From: Dinochytrium kinnereticum
Taxonomy: Eukaryota; Chytridiomycota; Chytridiomycetes; Chytridiales; Chytridiaceae
Assembly: GCA_027604005.1 (NCBI GenBank)
Contig: JADGJT010000546.1
Location: 1 to 12,391 of the forward strand
Length of the DNA: 12,391 nt
Direction: 5' to 3'
Shown here piece by piece: positions 1 through 7,852 of the stretch (the stretch's first letter is position 1; each line of letters begins with the position of its first letter). A program made the translations under genes and the position numbers. The notes beneath the pieces are model-generated. The model ran no database searches. It had not been told where the DNA came from and worked only from the letters and a program-made list of their open reading frames with translations.

Positions 1-803
1 AAAAACATACCGTAAATGCCGATGGAGGGGTCGTACTTGATACCAAGGTCGATGTGCTCCTGGACACCGAAACCGAAGTTGCCGGTAGCGGAGAAGTTGC
101 TCTTCTTGAGCTCGTACTCCTTCACCTTCAACCCACGCTCCAAGATCTCCTCAGCCTTGGCACCACGAACGGTGCAGTGGACGGCGATCTTCTCGTTTCT
201 CCTGATGGAGAAGGTACGGACAGTGTACCTCGCCTTGGAGTAAACGGGGGCCTGACCGGTGAGCTGCTCAAGCACCTTGGAGGCTCGGGTCAGCCTGTCA
301 CCAGACTCGCCGACACAGATGTTGAGGCAGAGCTTCTCGAGCTTGAGCTCGCGCATGACATTCTGGTTCTTGTCCTCGGCCTATTATGGTATTTGGGAGA
401 GACCCGGTTGGTTAGACTACTCCGTTCCACACAGAAGGTCACTATCTGTCCAGTCCAGAAGACGAAGGCGATCCAGCACCGCAGAAATCGCCGAAACATA
501 GCATCATCCACGTCCAGTTCAAAAGTACAGTGGGTTGTGGCCCCACTCGCCGGCCGACGAGGCATTCCTCCCAGCGAATCTCCTTGGTCAACGTCCAGTG
601 CAACAGCCAGTCAATCCAACCCATCCATCCACCCGATCCATCCATCCAACAGCCAGCCACCAGCATCCGCCCAGCCATCCCACTCGCTCCCCTCCCCCAC
701 AGCGCCCCCTCGACGGCGCATGATGCCCGTCGTTGCGCCATCGCCCGTCGTCGCAGCAGCCGTCGCAGGGCAGCAGGGCAGAGGGCCGTCCTTCGCATAC
801 CAT
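1..803 (-). CDS. RPL11: 60S ribosomal protein L11 (uL5), 5' part, cut by window edge
   Basis: Large-subunit ribosomal protein uL5, which sits at the central protuberance and contacts 5S rRNA. Model: exon 1 is only the ATG (803-801). A 420-nt intron follows (800-381, donor GTATGC, acceptor AATAG, CTAAC branch sequence about 30 nt before it). Exon 2 is 380-11. The join gives [18 protein letters not shown], matching the family N-terminus. The 124 residues seen include family signatures [40 protein letters not shown] and [20 protein letters not shown], ending at SIGIYG. A GTATGT donor at 10-5 then splits a Gly codon, so the remaining roughly 50 residues lie in exon(s) outside the window. The first ATG is chosen because it is followed directly by a donor and restores the expected start. 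It diverges from the SmB gene over 130 bp. Confidence 0.95.
613..650. repeat. CATCC-type short tandem repeat
   Basis: Imperfect tandem copies of CCAT/ATCC units lie within RPL11 intron 1, with variants between them. This looks like a simple-sequence repeat with no sign of coding. Confidence 0.7.
679..709 (-). other. Potential G-quadruplex motif in RPL11 intron 1
   Basis: The plus strand has C-runs at 679-681, 689-692, 694-698 and 705-709. Read on the minus strand, which is the RPL11 pre-mRNA strand, these are four G-tracts with loops of 6, 1 and 7 nt. That meets the usual G3+N1-7 rule. Actual folding is not shown. Confidence 0.5.
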
Positions 804-933
804 TTTGTCAAATTTGCAAAAGGTCGTACATAATTGAAAGGCTCCTGCTTTTGACCGAACGACCGACCCGCAGTCTTTTCTTTGCTGCTGCTTCAGACGA
901 CGACGACGACGACGGCGAACGACGACGACGACG
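804..933. promoter_or_regulatory. Shared divergent promoter of RPL11 and SmB
   Basis: Only 130 bp separate the two start codons, so both core promoters and both 5' UTRs must fit here or extend into the first introns. No clear TATA box is visible; there is an A/T-rich patch near 803-840 and pyrimidine-rich sequence near 873-892. The SmB-proximal end is a GAC repeat. The bidirectional role is inferred from spacing. Confidence 0.6.
896..933. repeat. GAC/ACG trinucleotide microsatellite abutting the SmB start codon
   Basis: Two runs of GAC units are interrupted once by GGCGAA, and the last ACG runs directly into the ATG at 934. It lies in the presumed SmB 5' UTR, with the start codon right at its edge. 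Confidence 0.85.
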
Positions 934-1840
934 ATGGTGAGGATCCTCAACGCCCCCCCCCCCCCCATCTCCCCATCCCTCCTCCCTGCCGATGGACTGC
1001 CTCCCATACCCTCCCCCCCTTCCTTTGCTCGCATGCGATGGCCGCTGACCATTGCCGTTAATTCAAATAATCCAGGCCAGCCGCAACTCAAGAATCGTCC
1101 AGCTCCTCAACTACCGTCTCAAGATCACCGTTCTAGATGGCCGAACACTCGTGGGTCAAATGCTGGCTTTCGACAAGCACATGAATGTGGTCCTGGCCGA
1201 ATGCGAGGAGTTTAGAAAGGTCAAGCCAAAGGCTGGGAATGCTGTTGAACGCGAGGAGAAAAGAAGTTTGGGACTTGTTATTCTGAGAGGGGAGAGCATT
1301 GTGAGTTTGAGCGTGGAGTCTCCTCCGCCGCCGAATGTGGAGGACTCAAAGAGGGCTTCAGCTGCTGCTGGTGGCCCTGGTGTCGGGAAGCCAGCAGGGA
1401 GGGGCTTGCCAATGGCTCCTATGGCCGGCGCACCTATGGGTGAGTTATCTTTTTTTTTTTGTTTTATGTCCATCTTGACATGCTTGCTTTAAGCGCTTCT
1501 CTAACCGCCGCCATCTTTTCATTTCATTCAAGGCCTCGCTGGACCTGTTCGGGGTGTCGGGGCTCCCCCCATGATGCCTCCGGGAGGCCGTGGAATGTCC
1601 GCCCCCCCAATGTCCTACGCGCGTCCCCCCATGCCCGGGATGCCCGGAGGTCCTCCCCCAGGCATGCCCATGCGTCCCGGAATGCCTTTCCCACCACCTC
1701 CCGGCGGACCTTTCGGCATGCCCCCTGGCATGCCACCAGGGAGAGGAATGCCGATGCCGCCACCTGGATTCCGCCCTCCGATGGGCATGCCTCCCCCGGG
1801 AATGATGCCTCCTGGGTTCCGCCCACCTCCCCCGCAATGA
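934..1840 (+). CDS. SMB1: Small nuclear ribonucleoprotein-associated protein B (SmB/B')
   Basis: One of the seven Sm proteins that form the ring on U1, U2, U4 and U5 snRNAs in the spliceosome. Model: exon 1 is 934-936 (ATG only), intron 937-1075 (GTGAGG..CCAG), exon 2 is 1076-1439, intron 1440-1532 (GTGAGT, CTAAC branch, TTCAAG), exon 3 is 1533-1840; 224 aa, close to human SmB. The Sm1 motif covers about residues 13-47 (VLDGRTLVGQMLAFDKHMNV, with the D34/N38 positions). Sm2 is about 64-82, with ILRG at 70-73. Residues from about 95 form the Gly/Pro/Met-rich tail with repeated PPGM units. The second junction restores LAGPVRGVG, as in animal SmB. The AAG|GCC reading at 1076 was preferred over the next CCAG because only it gives the Sm frame. 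Confidence 0.95.
953..966 (+). repeat. C14 homopolymer in SmB intron 1
   Basis: A run of 14 C lies 17 nt into the first intron and is followed by several more C3-C6 tracts up to about 1021. The opposite strand is therefore G-tract rich. Confidence 0.85.
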
Positions 1841-1851
1841 TGATAATGTAT

Positions 1852-1857
1852 AATAAA
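1852..1857 (+). terminator. Polyadenylation signal AATAAA of SmB
   Basis: A canonical AATAAA lies 11 nt after the SmB stop codon and only 55 nt before the LIG4 start. Cleavage would fall within the gap of the two genes. Confidence 0.6.
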
Positions 1858-1912
1858 CCTGTTTATCCTCGTATCCATCTACCTTTTGCTTTTCGTTGAG
1901 GCTTTTTGACAA

Positions 1913-4900
1913 ATGTCCAGCCTAGCTGAGAGGTTCCCGTTCGCCACCTTGGCCGCGTTCCTTGACGCCGTGCAAAAGGAGAAGGCCGTGAAGAGTAAGC
2001 GCAAGCGCATGAGTCGGTTCGTCAAGGTCTCTCTTCAGCTCGATGATGTCCGTCATGCCCTAAATCCTCCCCATGCAAAAAGGAGTGGCAGGAGTCTGGT
2101 GATGACTTTTACCCCGTCCTCCGTCTTCTCGTCCCACACCTAGACAAGGACCGAGCGACCTATGGCATCAAGGACAAGACTATGGCCGCTCTCTACATTG
2201 ACATCCTTTCTATCCAAGGAAGCGCGGATGCCGAGAGCTTGATTAATTGGAAACGGCCGGGGTCAGGAAGAGTCGTTGGGGATTTCGGAGAGGTTTTGCA
2301 AGCGGTTTTGATGAATCGGGCTTCAGTCAGCTCGAGTACTGCGCTTTCGATTGCTCAGGTGAATGAATGGCTGGACCGGTTGAATGCTTGTGATAATGGG
2401 TTTGTGATTGTTGGTGGTTCTTCATTTGCTGACGTTTAAGGGTAGAGCTGAGCGACGCGAGATCTTGAGCTTTTTTGCGACGCATTGCTCGGCAGTAGAG
2501 CAAAAGTGGCTGGCGAGAGTGATTTTAAAAGGTCGAAAGGCAGCTGGTTCAGGATGGTACTGACTCTCCTTTTTTTTTGTTTTGTAGACCTTAGGATTGG
2601 AGTTACCGAAAATACAGTATTCCATGCGTGGCATCCGGAAGCTCAAGATATGTTTAATGTTTGCAGCAGCCTGGCAAAGGTTGCGCGGGAGTTAAACGAT
2701 CTTAGCAAAACGTTTGCGTCAAAGGTATTGATCTTACTACTACAGTATTTAACAGCCCAGGACATTACTCTGGGGGCGCCCTTCAAACCCATGCTTGCAA
2801 AAAGTTGTAAGGCTCTTGGAGCAGTTGAAAAGATTATGAAGGGCCAAACGTTTTGGATACAAACCAAACTTGACGGCGAGAGAATGCAACTGCATAAAGA
2901 AGGGGACCAGTATAAATGGTTTTCGCGGTAGGCTTGTGTCTTGATATAACATCTTATTTAACCTGTGTTTTCAATATCGTAGAAATGCTAAGGATTACAC
3001 TCATCTTTATGGTGAAGATCGTGACGAAAAGTTTGCAAAGACGATTCATTCCTGTTTCCATTCAGATCTCAAAAGGTAAAAAGCGGTGTTTGTCCAAACG
3101 AACTCACATATCCTTCCAGCTGCATCCTCGACGGCGAGCTCATGTCTTACTCCGTCGAGAATGACGAGTTCGAAGGTTTCGGCGTCTTAAAAACTGCCGC
3201 AAACCGATTAAACGAAGAAGGTAACTTCTTCCTCCCCTACTTTTCCTCCCCTCACCAATGTTTTCTATAGGAGAGGCAACAGCACTCTCAAGACCATGCT
3301 TCATCGTTTTTGACATTCTCTACGTGAATGGCCAATCTCTCCTGACCTCCCCCCTCAGCCACCGCCACCGTCTCCTCCAGAAAATCATCACCCCACGCCC
3401 AACATTCCTTCAAATTCTAGACCACCAAGAAGCCAAAACAACCGCAGAAGTCATCCAAGCGCTTGACCAACGCATGATGGAACATCTTGAAGGCATAATT
3501 GTGAAAGACCCAACAGCTCCTTACGTGTTAAACGAACGTGGCGATTCGTGGCTCAAGATCAAACCTGACTACATTGATAGTTTAGGTGATGATGTTGATC
3601 TTTTGCTCGTCGGAGGGTTCTTTGGGTCCGGCCGACGAAGTGGAAAGCTGAGCCATTTTATGTGTGCTGTACTGGACGATAGTGTTGAAGGAGGACCCAA
3701 GCAGTTTGTGTCGATTTGCAAGTTTGGTAGTGGTTATACTATGGCAGAGATTGAGGATATCACTCATGAAGGGGAGGGTAATTGGAGACGGTATGATCCC
3801 AAACGACCTCCGACTTGGTTTGTACACCCGTCTACTTCGAAAGAGAGACCCGATATGATCATCGCGCCAGAACATTCGAGGGTTGTGTGTGTGAAGGCTG
3901 CTGAGATTGTTCGTTCTGAGCAGTAAGTGTCCAGGTATTATTGTCTATCATTCAAAATGCCAACGATTTTTTTCTGTTTGTTCTTTTTTTCTTTATAAAG
4001 ATATGGGGTTGGCTGGACACTCCGATTCCCTCGATTCGTCCGCATCCGTCACGACAAAACCCCCGACACAATCATGCGTATCTCCGAACTTCAATCCTAC
4101 ATCCTCCGCAACAACGGCCGCATGCAATCCCGTCGCCTCGCTATCGAAGACAAGGATTCTCGTCGGGTTCGCAATGTCGCGGCCAGACGAGGGGTCGCTG
4201 CAACCGTTCCACCTGAATACCGGTCGGATGTAGCGGGGGTTGTGAGGGAGAGTGAGATTTTGGAGGGGGTTGAAGTGTGTGTTGTTCCGGGGGCTACGGG
4301 GGGAGAGGATGGGAAGTGCGCGAAACATTTGTTGGAGAAGCTTGTTGTGAGGCTTGGCGGGAGGTGCGTGCAGAATCCGAGGCCGGGGAAGACAAATTAT
4401 GTCATTGCGGATAAGATCAGTGAGTTGAGGCCATTACTCTTTTAATTCTCATATTCAACGTGCAATTCGTCTGTTTATAAAATTGGGGGGGAAAAGTTGT
4501 TAGAGTGTCGAACCAAATCAACAAATACGATATCGTCAAATCCCGGTGGCTGAATGAATGCGCGTCAGCTGGCAAACGGTTCACTTTGCAACCACGACAT
4601 ATGCTCCAGGCTACAGATGAAACGCGAGCAAGGTTCCGTGAAAGTAATGATAGGTTCGGAGATAGCTATACTGAAAACGTTACAATTGACGGTTTGAAAG
4701 AGGTTTGAGTTAATAATAACTTTATCTCATCCCTAACAACCCCTTCAATTGTTTTCTTTTGATTTTTCTAATCGCATGGCAGTGTTTTGACGCCATTGAC
4801 TACGAAGACGGGAAGCGAAAAGCCCAAGACGATGACTTTGAATCCAGAAAGAGAGCCGTGAAGCTTATCGCCGAAGTCGAAGAACGATACTTTAGCCTAG

Positions 4901-5358
4901 CTCCCGTCCTCGGCAACCTTTTCCGTCGCATGATCTTCTACCTCGACCGCTCCCCTACAACCATCAAAATCACTCCAGCAATGATCGGCCACCAATCCTC
5001 ACTCCTCTCCGAAACCGACTCGGACATACAAATCATCTCCGATAACGCTCCAAAATCCCCTTCACCACCCACCTACACTTCTCTTGACACCTTGGCCATC
5101 CGGATACGATGCTGGGGAGGCGTTGTGTCCAATGTTTTGTCGCCGGATGTGACGCATGTTGTTGTTGCGACGGGTAGGGATGTTGGGGATAGGGGGATGG
5201 GAAGGGTGACGCCTAGGGAGCGGAGGGAGAGATTTTTGAAGGTGCTTTTGTATTATCCGTTGAGACATGAGAGGAGGCCTCATGTTGTCACGAGTGAGTG
5301 GGTTCGGAGGGGTATAGATGAGCAGAGTTTGCCGACGGAGGAGGGGTGGGGTTTTTAA
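1913..5358 (+). CDS. LIG4: DNA ligase IV, ATP-dependent, non-homologous end joining
   Basis: Seals double-strand breaks in the nucleus, normally with an XRCC4/Lif1 partner. Spliced model: 1913-2026, 2083-2399, 2446-2531, 2588-2724, 2761-2927, 2983-3075, 3120-3220, 3271-3922, 4001-4419, 4506-4702 and 4783-5358; 952 aa, against 911 in human and 944 in yeast. The DNA-binding domain is about 1-235 (DDFYPVLRLLVPHLDKDRAT). The nucleotidyltransferase motif I is TKLDGERM, with the adenylated Lys at about 254. Motif III is FIVFDIL (349-355), motif IV EGIIVK (412-417) and motif V WLKIKPDY (432-439). The OB fold is followed by BRCT1 from about 643, a linker of the XRCC4-binding type (FGDSYTENV, LKECFDAIDYED), and BRCT2 ending in TSEWVRRGID. 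Start: the first ATG, giving FPFATLAAFLDAV as in family members. Several 5' donors are weak (GTCTCT, GTTTGT, GTCGAA). Junctions 2399/2446 and 4419/4506 are the least certain. Confidence 0.95.
2725..2760 (+). other. Predicted 36-nt in-frame intron in LIG4
   Basis: The stretch starts GTATTG and ends CCCAG, is 36 nt long and has no stop in frame. Read as coding it adds 12 mostly hydrophobic residues (VLILLLQYLTAQ). Removing it gives FASK-DITLGAPFKPMLA, which aligns with human ligase IV without a gap. A weak TTTAAC is the best branch candidate, about 8 nt from the end. Confidence 0.65.
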
Positions 5359-5723
5359 TGCTTGGTGTGGTTAATGTTTGTGCGGTGCCAGTGGTTTGGT
5401 GGAATATGCCTCGAATGATGTGGATACATAAACGATACTTAGATGCATTACTTTAGAATCAAGAATTCATTTATTTGCATGCTACCAATTGATGGAATAA
5501 GCATTACTATCCAAAATTCCTAAAATATGCCACAGCGCCATCATGCTATGCAAAACTTTAATGGTGGGGGCAAGATTCATGTCGCCATCAACGCAAAAAT
5601 GGTGGTCTCCTTTAAAGCAGAACGATGCAACACATAAAGCCAACACAACCCTGCAGCCTGTTACCCCTACACGCATTCAACATCGCAAGAACCAGCCATA
5701 ATAACCCAAAACCAGCCTACTCC
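5359..5723. other. Convergent intergenic region of LIG4 and the GATA-like gene
   Basis: These 365 bp should hold both 3' UTRs. The sequence is AT-richer than the genes, with no perfect AATAAA in either expected position. I see no gene here; short frames on the minus strand lack any recognisable feature. Confidence 0.6.
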
Positions 5724-7067
5724 TTATTCATTTAAAAACTCCCTAGCACGCGACCTCGACCTCGACCTGGACCTCCTGACCGATTCATCCCAACCATCCA
5801 CGCGATTCTGCCTCTGAGCCATCTCCCGAGAACGCGAGAAGTAACAGTCAACACAGACATCCCTCCCTTTCATGACTGAGGGCATCCATCTTGCTGTTGT
5901 ATTTGTTTTGCAGAACACGCAGAACCTGAGTGAGGAGTTTGACACGGTGTCGACGAGAATAGGGGTTTGGGAAGAGAGGTGGGAGGCTGGCTCGCTTTTT
6001 ACGGTTGGGTGTTGAGGGTGGGAGGGTGATTCGCTACCAGTCTCAGGTATGGGCCCAAACCCACCATTGAAAGTTGAATCCGGCACTCCAATTGTTTCGG
6101 TCATGAACCTATCAAACCTACTCAAACGCGAACCAGACTCTCGGGAGCGCGCGTGTGAGCTCGTACCGTTGTTGAAATTATATGGATGCAAATCACACTC
6201 GCTGACGAACGGCGCTAAACTATCCCTACATGCAAACGCATAAAAGCCTCCAACACCGCCTATGTGAGCACTCGTCTCGGCTGCGCTGTTGGTATCGTAC
6301 CCATGTGAATCATCATATTCTCCAACGACCGGCTCGGACATGAGATTCGACCGGCTCGCATTCGAACGTGACTCCTCAATACCCACAGATGTATCCCTCT
6401 CCATCAATTTATATTCAGCGATAGGTCGATTATTCGTGTCAAACTGCTCACCCGACAAAGTGATATTCCCTGACAACGATGAACCCCTACCCATTACACC
6501 ATCACGAATCGACCTGCGATTTCTAGTCCTGAATCGCTCAACCGACCCCATAATAATCTCACTCGACGTCTTGTTCCTCTTTGAACTCGAAGCCACATTA
6601 GATTCATCATCGCTGTCCCAGGAGAAGAGCACAGGAGAATCTGATGAACCTTGAGACGAATCTCTCACACGAGATTTGCTGCGAGTTCGTTTCGAAATAG
6701 GGTCGGATGAAGGGGACGGGATTGAGGACAGTGAGGTGGATGAGATGGAGGTGGAGAGGATGTATTCTGAGGAGAGCGATTGTCCGTCTGATTCGGTTGA
6801 GGCGCGTGCTCTTTTTTGAGAGTTGGTTTTATGGGGGCGACGTCGATGCCAGTACTGTTGGTAGGTGGACGATGGATCAGCGTTGGATCGTGATTCGGTT
6901 CTGGCACGTCGTCGCTTTCTTGCAGTTGGTCGGCGTCGTTGTCGGTCGGACGAGTCATTATGCAGTCTTTTCACCTTTTGTTTTGATATAGACTCTTGAG
7001 AAGAGCGCCGTCGTGATTCCACGTGAGGACGCCTAAATACTGTTCTACCTCTCTCTGGCTCAAGCAT
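5724..7067 (-). CDS. Single GATA-like zinc-finger protein with RS-repeat tail
   Basis: An intronless frame of 447 aa, unlike its multi-exon neighbours. Near the C-terminus is CX2C-X18-CX2C (Cys 383, 386, 405, 408). The first half, CVFCKTNTTARW, matches the GATA finger pattern C-x2-C-x-T-x-T-T-x-x-W. The second half (CVDCYF instead of CNACG) is divergent. An ordered basic N-terminus has a strong nuclear localisation stretch (RRRPTARKRRRAR, 44-56). The middle is long, Ser-rich and probably disordered. VKSE at 356-359 fits a SUMO site. The tail has a short RS repeat (431-442). The likely role is a DNA- or chromatin-binding nuclear factor; a GATA site preference is inference. The finger type with an 18-residue loop is the one known in White Collar-like fungal factors, but no PAS or other WC domain is present. 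Confidence 0.78.
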   Translation of the reverse strand: MLEPERGRTVFRRPHVESRRRSSQESISKQKVKRLHNDSSDRQRRRPTARKRRRARTESRSNADPSSTYQQYWHRRRPHKTNSQKRARASTESDGQSLSSEYILSTSISSTSLSSIPSPSSDPISKRTRSKSRVRDSSQGSSDSPVLFSWDSDDESNVASSSKRNKTSSEIIMGSVERFRTRNRRSIRDGVMGRGSSLSGNITLSGEQFDTNNRPIAEYKLMERDTSVGIEESRSNASRSNLMSEPVVGEYDDSHGYDTNSAAETSAHIGGVGGFYAFACRDSLAPFVSECDLHPYNFNNGTSSHARSRESGSRLSRFDRFMTETIGVPDSTFNGGFGPIPETGSESPSHPQHPTVKSEPASHLSSQTPILVDTVSNSSLRFCVFCKTNTTARWMPSVMKGRDVCVDCYFSRSREMAQRQNRVDGWDESVRRSRSRSRSRAREFLNE

Positions 7068-7228
7068 GTCGTGTTGTCGTCGTCGCGATGTTGATGGTGT
7101 GGACGGTTGAGATGCCGACCTTTTGTATTAGTGTCGACTTTTAGCCAGTGAAAGGGGCCGATAAATAAAGGGGAGTCTGGTGATTAACAAAAGCTGATAA
7201 TAATAGATCGCTCGTCTCGCGAGGAGTA
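7068..7228. promoter_or_regulatory. Upstream region of the GATA-like gene
   Basis: This stretch is the presumed promoter of the minus-strand gene that starts at 7067. On the minus strand it contains an A/T-rich TTTATTTATC about 90 nt before the ATG. It would also contain the 3' end of the possible small gene upstream. I see no other signal. Confidence 0.35.
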
Positions 7229-7610
7229 TCAGAAGTTGACAGCACTTCTCCAGCCTTCATCATGATCATGGAGCGCAAGACTGCTCGCCTCGCTTGCCAG
7301 AATCAGTTCGCTCGACCTGCCCACTTTTGCATGCCATCACATTTCACTCGCGCTGCTACTCAACATACCTCTGAAATGAATCGGGATCGTCTGTCTGCGA
7401 GGCGACAGACTTTCGATGCTGGTGGGGTCGAGGGAATCGTGGGGCGGTGGAGGCACGCTCAGCAGGGTCAAGGGGCTGCTGCCGGCGGGTGGAGGGCGCT
7501 GAGGCAGCCTCCTCGCACAGGCGGACCTTCGCCCGCAGCGCCGACAGCTCGAGCTGCATCCCGTCGAGACGACGCAGCAGCGCCTCATGGGCCCTCAGCA
7601 GCGTGTGCAT
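7229..7610 (-). CDS. Possible small coiled-coil protein, two exons
   Basis: I do not recognise this protein. Model: exon 1 is 7610-7369, intron 7368-7293 (donor GTATGT, CTGAT branch, acceptor CAAG), exon 2 is 7292-7229, giving 101 aa. An alternative acceptor at 7318-7317 keeps the same frame and adds 8 residues. Residues 1-36 (LLRAHEALLRRLDGMQLEL and following) look like an amphipathic coiled coil with leucines at heptad spacing. Residues 37-75 are Pro/Arg-rich and the end is acidic. Support is the good donor, the open frame continuing across the splice and the clear heptads. Against it are the small size and the absence of a known relative. It would diverge from the GW-RRM gene over 242 bp. 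Confidence 0.4.
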
Positions 7611-7852
7611 GGTATATACCTTAGAGCAGGGTGGAAAGGGATCAAGCAGTCCCCCTTAATTCAGCAATTGTCTGTACACACATCCTCTGTTCTCTTGGAT
7701 TCAGAGGTGCTCGCTCACCTCAGCCAGCCTGACCTCAACCTCATTGCACCCTCCCCTTCCTGTCCCCCTGTCCCCTGCGACCTCACCCTCACCCTGCTGA
7801 CTGCTGGCACCTCCTCCGTCCAGCATCAGCTCCTCCACCACCTGCTCACACC
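7611..7852. promoter_or_regulatory. Upstream region and leader of the GW-RRM gene
   Basis: The 242 bp lie between the possible small minus-strand gene and the GW-RRM start. From about 7730 to 7852 the plus strand is strongly pyrimidine-rich and G-poor, as in many fungal promoters and leaders. A TATA-like ATATAC lies at 7613-7618, right next to the small gene's ATG. No other element is clear. Confidence 0.45.

Larger units (their letters stand above)
381..800 (-). other. RPL11 intron 1, 420 nt, G-rich on the transcript strand
   Basis: This is the longest intron in the window and lies directly after the start codon. The plus strand holds CATCC/ATCC-type repeats (about 613-650) and C-runs; the RPL11 transcript strand is correspondingly G-rich. 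I looked for C/D snoRNA boxes, since ribosomal protein introns often host snoRNAs. There is an imperfect C-box-like TGATG but no convincing D box, so I call no RNA gene. Confidence 0.8.

Noticed and set aside
381..800. Intronic C/D snoRNA in RPL11 intron 1
   Set aside because: Only an imperfect C-box-like sequence and no convincing D box or terminal stem were found.
54..833. 259-aa plus-strand frame across the left edge
   Set aside because: It lies antisense to RPL11 and its intron; the minus strand matches a conserved ribosomal protein with correct splice sites.
588..1091. 167-aa minus-strand frame across the divergent promoter
   Set aside because: It runs through the GAC repeat, the promoter and both introns and conflicts with two well-supported genes.
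1445..1912. 155-aa minus-strand His/Arg-rich frame opposite SmB
   Set aside because: It is the antisense of the repetitive Pro/Gly/Met tail of SmB, which produces long open frames by composition.
6289..6654. 121-aa plus-strand frame
   Set aside because: Antisense of the Ser-rich middle of the GATA-like protein, with no features of its own.
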